A stretch of DNA of 64,000 nucleotides, taken from NCBI GenBank assembly GCA_003254885.1, contig QANT01007323.1, positions 1 through 64,000 on the forward strand. The letters run 5' to 3'. The translations under genes and the position numbers were made by a program. This document shows positions 58,294 through 64,000 of this stretch, one piece after another (positions within the stretch are counted from its first letter, which is position 1; each line of letters starts with the position of its first letter). The notes beneath the pieces are model-generated. The model was not told where the DNA came from. It was given only the letters and a program-made list of their open reading frames with translations, and ran no database searches. This DNA comes from Purshia tridentata. Its lineage: Eukaryota > Streptophyta > Magnoliopsida > Rosales > Rosaceae.

Positions 58294-61200
58294 ATGACGA
58301 TGCTTTTGGACGAGATTGTGCAATCAGTGGAGCTGTGGTTGAAGCTGCTCAAGAAGCCCGAGCCTTATGTGGACCCGAACCTCGACCCGGTTCTCTTGGT
58401 GCCGGGTATCGCTGGTTCGATCATGAACGCCGTTGATGAGGAGAGTGGCAAGGAGGAGCGCGTTTGGGTTCGAATCTTCAGTGCCGATTACAAGTTCCGG
58501 ACCAGGCTTTGGTCTCGTTTCGATCCTTCAACAGGTAAAATTATTATAAATTTTTCAAATTTTAGTAAAAACAGATTGGGCGCTTGTGTTTGGTTGCTGA
58601 TAAATTGAAAGAGAAATAAGAACTTCACGTCCAACCCTTGGATATTCTCAGAAGTTTAATTTTACCTTATAATCGACCCCCCGAATGATTATTGATTAAT
58701 TTGTCTGATCCTGTATGTGAACCATACGTAACTTACTTGGAGTTGTCATGGTTCAATTTAGTTTGTGGAGCTGAATTGAACTTACTACTTTTTCTTTCGT
58801 TTATGGAACAAAAGAAAATTGATTTATTTGTGAAACAGGTAAAACTGTGTCCTTAGATCCAAAAACAAGAATAGTGGTCCCTGAAGACAGATATGGACTT
58901 CAGGCAATCGACAACTTGGACCCTGACTTGGTACGTTGTGCATTATATCTATACAGGAAAGCTTCTCTCATGATTTCTTGGATGTTTTTCTGGAAGTAAT
59001 AAGGATGAAACTTTGATAAAGTACTATTAACATCTTGTTCCATGCAGGTCGTTGGACAGGATTCTGTATACTATTTCCATGACATGATTGTTGAATTCAT
59101 CAAGTGGGGTTTTCAAGAGGGGAAAACGCTTTTTGGGTTTGGGTACGATTTCCGCCAAAGCAACAGGTATCTGCTTAGCTTTGATTTTATTTAATTACTT
59201 CTTTAAATTTCAAAAGATTGGTGTGATAGTTTAGAATGGTTAGCCCCTTTCTCCAACTGAACAAAGAATAATGAAAAATATGCTTTGTTTAGATATACAG
59301 AGTATAATGCGGCTGGAGGGAAAAGATATGTACAGTTTTAGATTGTGTCATATGGTTATGCTTTGTTTTCGTTTAGGTTGCAGGAGACATTGGATCGCTT
59401 AGCTGCAAGATTAGAGGCAGTGTATAAAGCTGCAGGAGGGAAAAAGATAACCATCATAAGTCATTCTATGGGGGGCCTTCTTGTGAAATGTTTCATGGGC
59501 TTGCACAGTGATGTAAGGCATCCACAGTATTTCTTAAGTAATAAGTGATTAAGTGTACTGATATCTTTTCTTCTTCTCTACCCACTCCCTTTCCAATTTA
59601 TTGTGTCAAAGGCTTATGTCTTTGTAATTTGGTCTTTTTTATTTGCTACCCACAGGTTTTTGAGAAATATGTGAAGAGTTGGATTGCAATTGCTGCACCA
59701 TTCCAGGGTAAGCGATCATATACAATATAATCATAGCAGTGGGTAAGGATACGAGCTAGTTCACTGTAAATACTGATAACCTGATACAATCTGTGGGTTT
59801 AAAGAGTTGCATATGAATGAAACTTCAAGATTTTCTTCTTTCAATGAGAATGGTGGGACTTTTCCTTTTGTACCTATATTTCTGGAGGTCCAAATTTGTA
59901 AAATTATTAGTGCAAGGGAAAAAGGTTGGAACTGTTGAATACATTAAGTTACAAAGAATATGAGGGGGAAGCATATTTGAGGATGTGACAGTTTATTGGT
60001 TATAATGATGTTGAATATGCATGATGATGTCTGGAGCAGCTCTCTCGTTTCTTGATGATTTATATATTTCAAGATTATTTCACTCTTAAAGTTTCATGCT
60101 GTGAGTAGCTGTATGATTTGCAGCCAATTTTGCCTTGTCTGCAGGACCATATTTTGTGCTCATCATTTGGAAGTTTCCCATAGGTTTAGACTTTTGTAAT
60201 TTCTTTTGAATTATCAACAAAACAGAAACTGAAGCTTAGTTTGAAATTGAACCTCTAATAGCTTGTATAACCTCAGTTGTTATATTGGTCATGATTTCAT
60301 TTCTAAAGCTTCAACTATTAAGGGAATACTTCAGCAAAAGTTAATTTGTGGCTTTTCGTCATCTTACAGGTGCACCTGGATATATAACATCAACCTTTTT
60401 AAATGGAGTGTCATTTGTTGATGGGTGGGAACAGAATTTTTTCATATCAAAATGGAGCATGCACCAGCTGGTATGAGATTTCTATTTGCAGTTAAATTAG
60501 TAGACTTGAGCACCTGCATTGCATGTGTGAAAATTTAAATGAAATAAATTGAAGGGCCCAGGACTTTTATATGATGTGATGGGGCAAGGGGTGGTTGCCA
60601 CTTCTAGTGGTATGGGCTTTTGGTCTGGTCGTGCGCCTTCTTGTATCTGCCCTTTCATAACCTTTGCTTAAGTCACAGACTATTAAAAGAACTGGTCTCT
60701 CAAATGAGTATGCTTGCAGGTGTGATTTATTGGGTATTGCATCCATTTCTGTCTCATCATAAAATTGATGTTTTTTTTCGATTTTGAATGTTTTCCAAAC
60801 GTTTCCTATGTGCATCAGTTGCATTGTTTCTGAGAGATGCTTATTGATGCATACACACATAGAACAATTACACATGCACTCAAGCGTGCACACACGCATG
60901 CATGTATTTCACGATTATGTGTACATATGTATTTGATAGTGAAGCATTTGCCATAGAATTTCTTTGTGAATCAGTTGGGATTGTTTTGAAACTTGCTTAT
61001 TGGTACATAGGTACATAGATGCGCACATATGTATGTAACTTTATGCATGTATTCATGAACATTTGTTTCTTCTTTGCATCCATTGTTTTCTTACTGAGAT
61101 TTGTTGCAATTTTCCAGCTTATTGAATGCCCATCAGTATATGAATTGATGGCTTGTCTTAATTTTCGTTGGGAGCACATGCCAGTTCTAGAAATGTGGAG

Positions 61201-62580
61201 AGGAAAGCTTGATGATGATGGGAACTCTCAAATTATCCTAGAGTCTTACCCCCTAGCAGAGAGTGTAGAAATTTTTAAGGGAGCACTTTCAAGTAATACG
61301 GTGAGCACCATAACGCTATTATGTGTTAATAATGTAATTTGAAGTTAAAACTTTGCTTGCCGTTGTTGCCTCGAATGAGGTTGCTTTGTCCATTCTTTCC
61401 TTGTAGACAGATTTTTTGTTCTCTTAAAACAAAAAAGCAGCTTTCCAGTAATAATGATTCGGGTTTCCTTTTATTATGCACTTGTATGGCTTACTTACAA
61501 TTTACAGTGCATATTTGTATAATTCCAGGTCAATTATAATGGTGAGGATATTCCCCTACCATTTAATTTGGAAATTCAGAAATGGGCTAATGAAACACGC
61601 AAGATTATGTCACGTGCTAAAGTTCCTCCTCAAGTAAAATTCTACAACATATATGGGATCAATCTCGAGACGCCTCATAGTGTTTGGTAATGCATACATT
61701 AAATCTTTTAATATAATTTCACAACATTTCCTCCCTCTCTGCCACTTGCTACTGCTATTTTAGACAACTTCAGGATAAAAGCTTCTAGTCATCTTAAAAT
61801 GTTTCTAGATGCAAATTTTTATTATTATGGTTTAATATCTTACTCAAATTCACTACTCTGCAGCTATGGAAATGAGGAAACACCTGTCACAGATCTACGA
61901 CAACTACGATATTTCCAGGTTATTATCTTGTACTGGAGGTGTTATGTTTTTTCATATTAATTACAAAACCTAACCCATTTTATCATTTAATCAGCCTAAA
62001 TATGTATGTGTTGATGGTGATGGGACAGTTCCAGCGGAATCAGCCAAGGTTCGTTGACCTCGCCTGTCCATGATTCCAACCAAACTTTCACTTATTCATA
62101 TTTGGTTGGGTCATTGGTATGAAGTTAAAATTATGAATTGCCAATCTTACAAGCTGCCTATCTTTTGTTGAATACCAGGCAGATGGGCTCCATGCAGTAG
62201 CAAGGGTTGGAGTCCCTGGTGAGCATCGAGGAATTCTTTGTGAGCCTCATGTATTCCGGATACTCAAACACTGGTTGAAGGCAGACCATGACCCTTACTA
62301 CAACCCTGTGAACGATTATGTGATTCTACCCACTGCATTTGAAGTGGAGAGGCACAAAGAGAAAGGTTTAGAAGTAACATCTCTGAAAGAAGAATGGGAA
62401 ATTATTGCGAGCGACCAAGATGATCCTGAGAATGTAGCTGCAGATGGAAAGCCTATGGTGAGCTCCATATCTGTTTCTCAAGAGGGAGCCGAGGCTTGTG
62501 CAACTGTTACAGTTCACCCTCAGAATGAGGGCAAGCAGCATGTGGAGCTTAATGCTCTAAGTGTGTCGGTCGATGCCTGA
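58294..62580 (+). CDS. LCAT4: LCAT-type phospholipase A (LCAT4, At4g19860-like)
   Basis: Eleven exons (58294-58534, 58839-58930, 59048-59166, 59377-59512, 59656-59707, 60370-60470, 61118-61300, 61529-61686, 61864-61918, 61995-62048, 62179-62580) total 1593 nt, or 530 residues. The protein is an alpha/beta-hydrolase of the lecithin:cholesterol acyltransferase family. The characterised plant member is a cytosolic calcium-independent phospholipase A acting on phosphatidylcholine. Triad candidates are Ser181 (IISHSMGGLL), Asp388 (VDGDGTVP) and His413 (GEHRGIL), each four residues after the positions I recall for the Arabidopsis enzyme. Other hallmarks are PVLLVPGIAGSIMNAV, FGFGYDFRQSNR and APGYITSTFLNGVSF. 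No signal peptide or membrane anchor is seen, consistent with a cytosolic enzyme. All catalytic residues are present. Confidence 0.95.
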
Positions 62581-63142
62581 ATAAAGCCAATGCATGTGTT
62601 CTATTTCGTTAAAGACCGTCCTGGATCTTCTGTATGGCCACCATTCATGTGATTAAATCCGCTTGTGTGATTAATAGCTTGTACATAGGAGCTTTTCATG
62701 ACTCATATTCCTTCCAAAGGTTGGATATGCAACTGTCATTGTATATATAACAAGATGATGAAATTCATTGTGATAATGCAATGGGTTGTGGAAGTTATGA
62801 TCTCAGTAATGTGTTTATATTTTTTTTTTTTTGGTAGTATGAATGCCAAATTCTCATTTCTATTTAGCAGTAAATTCTTAGCATTAAATTCCAAATATTT
62901 AGCGGTAAACGCTCAGCCCCAATTCCAAATATGCAACTGTCCTTTCAGATTAATGGGTGAGAGATACAGAAATTTCTTAGCATCTAATTCCAAATATGTG
63001 AAAATTTGACATTAAAAGTAAGCTCGAAACAAACCAAAACTGACAATGCTCCTTAATAATTTGAACCCATTAAACAGAAATGCTATCAATATAACAAATA
63101 CCCAATTCGATTCACTCCAAAACTAAAAGACCCAACAACAGC
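62581..63142. other. Intergenic between convergent LCAT4 and RPL27
   Basis: This holds the two 3'UTRs. A short imperfect repeat of ATTCCAAATAT with TTAGC occurs three or more times at about 62875-63000. No gene is seen. Confidence 0.55.
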
Positions 63143-63550
63143 TCAAAACCTAAGCTTGCTAAAGAACCACCGGTTCTTGCCACTCTTGAATCGGTCTTCC
63201 AACCTCGCCTTGGTCTCCTTAGCCGCCGCCACCTTCTTGTCGCGTGACTGCAACGCGTCGACGGTTACCACCTCCTTGAGGTCGACGTCGAGGTTGTAGC
63301 GCGTCGGCATCAAGTGCTGGTAGTTGACAAGCTTAATGAAGGCCTTCACCCGAGACTTCTTAGCCGTCTTCTTGGCCGAGTCCTTACGGATCACCTTGCT
63401 CGGGTACTTGGCTATCCCCGCAACCAAACAGTGCCCGTACGGCCTGTCACGTGTCCCGTCGTCGAAGGATTTCACGATCACGGCTTTCCTGCCAGCGTAG
63501 CGCCCCTGCAGGAGAACCACTGCTTTGTTTGCCTTCAGGAATTTCACCAT
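63143..63550 (-). CDS. RPL27: 60S ribosomal protein L27 (eL27)
   Basis: The frame encodes 135 residues with no intron, the exact length of plant eL27. It begins [20 protein letters not shown] (KOW-type SH3 fold), continues [39 protein letters not shown] and [11 protein letters not shown], and ends [14 protein letters not shown]. eL27 is a cytosolic large-subunit protein near the polypeptide exit and inter-subunit bridge region. It is GC-rich relative to its flanks, as usual for ribosomal protein genes. Upstream elements fit a translation-machinery promoter. Confidence 0.98.
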   Translation of the reverse strand: MVKFLKANKAVVLLQGRYAGRKAVIVKSFDDGTRDRPYGHCLVAGIAKYPSKVIRKDSAKKTAKKSRVKAFIKLVNYQHLMPTRYNLDVDLKEVVTVDALQSRDKKVAAAKETKARLEDRFKSGKNRWFFSKLRF

Positions 63551-63587
63551 TTTCTCTTTCTATTTGTTTTTCTCGGGAAAACTTTGG

Positions 63588-63596
63588 AAACCCTAA
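63588..63596 (-). promoter_or_regulatory. Telo box in the RPL27 leader
   Basis: AAACCCTAA (plus-strand reading) lies about 40 bp upstream of the RPL27 start codon. Telo boxes in this position are common in plant ribosomal protein and translation genes and act with Site II motifs. Confidence 0.65.
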
Positions 63597-63648
63597 GAAA
63601 ACTCAGAGGCTGCGTAAAAGAGAAGCAGACACTAGCCAAGTGATTAGG

Positions 63649-63656
63649 TTTATATA
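63649..63656 (-). promoter_or_regulatory. TATA box of RPL27
   Basis: TATATAAA on the minus strand lies about 100 bp upstream of the start codon, placing transcription start near 63620 and the telo box within the leader. Confidence 0.6.
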
Positions 63657-63726
63657 CCTTACAGCGATCCGAGGATTTGGTTTTTGTTTGTTTTTTTTGG
63701 TTTGGGTCTTCACTCTTTTCATTAAA

Positions 63727-63796
63727 GGCCCAAGAGGCCGAACCAGGCAAGGCCTAGGCGCAAAGACTAAGGGCACAAAAGGCCCATAAAGCCCAA
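63727..63796 (-). promoter_or_regulatory. Cluster of Site II motifs upstream of RPL27
   Basis: GGCCCA occurs at 63727 and 63781 and AGCCCA at about 63790 on the plus strand, that is TGGGCC/T on the gene strand. TGGGCY Site II elements, bound by TCP factors, typically lie upstream of ribosomal protein genes. The remaining 200 bases to the window edge are AT-rich with nothing recognised. Confidence 0.6.
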
Positions 63797-64000
63797 CGGT
63801 CTAACACCATGGTTCATATCAGTACAATACTGCAAATAAACGAACCAAGAACCTGTTTGACACTGTATGTTAGGAAGCTTGTGCTCAGTAGTGCCTTGTT
63901 GAAAAGAACATTCAAATTTTTATAAAAATTCTAAGTGTTTCGTGTAAAACATTTTTAAAGACTTTTATTTAAAAGAGCTTTTATAACCCATTTAAAAGTG

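Overview
The window is nuclear DNA of a flowering plant, a eudicot. The genes are AT-rich and multi-exon with short GT-AG introns and clear plant orthologues: a plastid cytochrome c6A, a P-class PPR protein, a DCD-domain protein, an EXORDIUM-like protein and a MIR167 locus. Codon use and gene models suit a rosid, possibly Rosaceae, but the species cannot be fixed from sequence alone. Three single Ns (1067, 13200, 30106) mark unresolved bases. I saw no virus-derived element.

Layout, left to right. A 957-bp non-autonomous Mutator-like element with a 9-bp target duplication lies at 577-1533. Then come the 20S proteasome alpha-5 subunit (+, 2123-5132), peroxin PEX1 (-, 6796-16053, 17 exons), a DCD-domain protein with a repetitive tail (+, 17559-21379; head-to-head with PEX1), a Golgi-type alpha-1,4-glycosyltransferase-like protein (+, 22529-26996), an EXORDIUM-like secreted protein (-, 28061-29074), a PPR protein (+, 31971-34085), a decaying glutathionyl-hydroquinone-reductase-type GST (+, 35590-36998), a small twin-CX9C protein with a 130-bp tandem duplication over its 5' end (-, 37473-37766), a NARROW LEAF1-like serine protease (+, 42003-46136), a 9.6-kb stretch without coding genes that holds MIR167 (-, about 50355-50760), cytochrome c6A (-, 55759-57497), an LCAT-type phospholipase A (+, 58294-62580) and ribosomal protein eL27 (-, 63143-63550). 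Splice sites were placed by hand; in each intact spliced gene the exon lengths sum to a multiple of three and the protein length fits its family.

The genes are mostly unrelated housekeeping or regulatory functions and do not form a pathway. The informative context is gene order. From memory of Arabidopsis locus numbers, the glycosyltransferase, PPR, GST and LCAT genes correspond to At4g19900, At4g19890, At4g19880 and At4g19860. The NAL1-like and cytochrome c6A genes correspond to At5g45030 and At5g45040. Here the two sets are interleaved on one segment, as expected if Arabidopsis split an ancestral block after genome duplication.

The observations most worth checking are the GST gene that has lost both its active-site cysteine and a splice donor, the duplicated 5' end of the CX9C gene that makes an out-of-frame upstream ORF, the long-loop MIR167 hairpin, the two-tier repeats in the DCD protein, and an aspartate-to-asparagine change in the Walker B motif of PEX1 D1. 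I found no convincing new multi-gene system.
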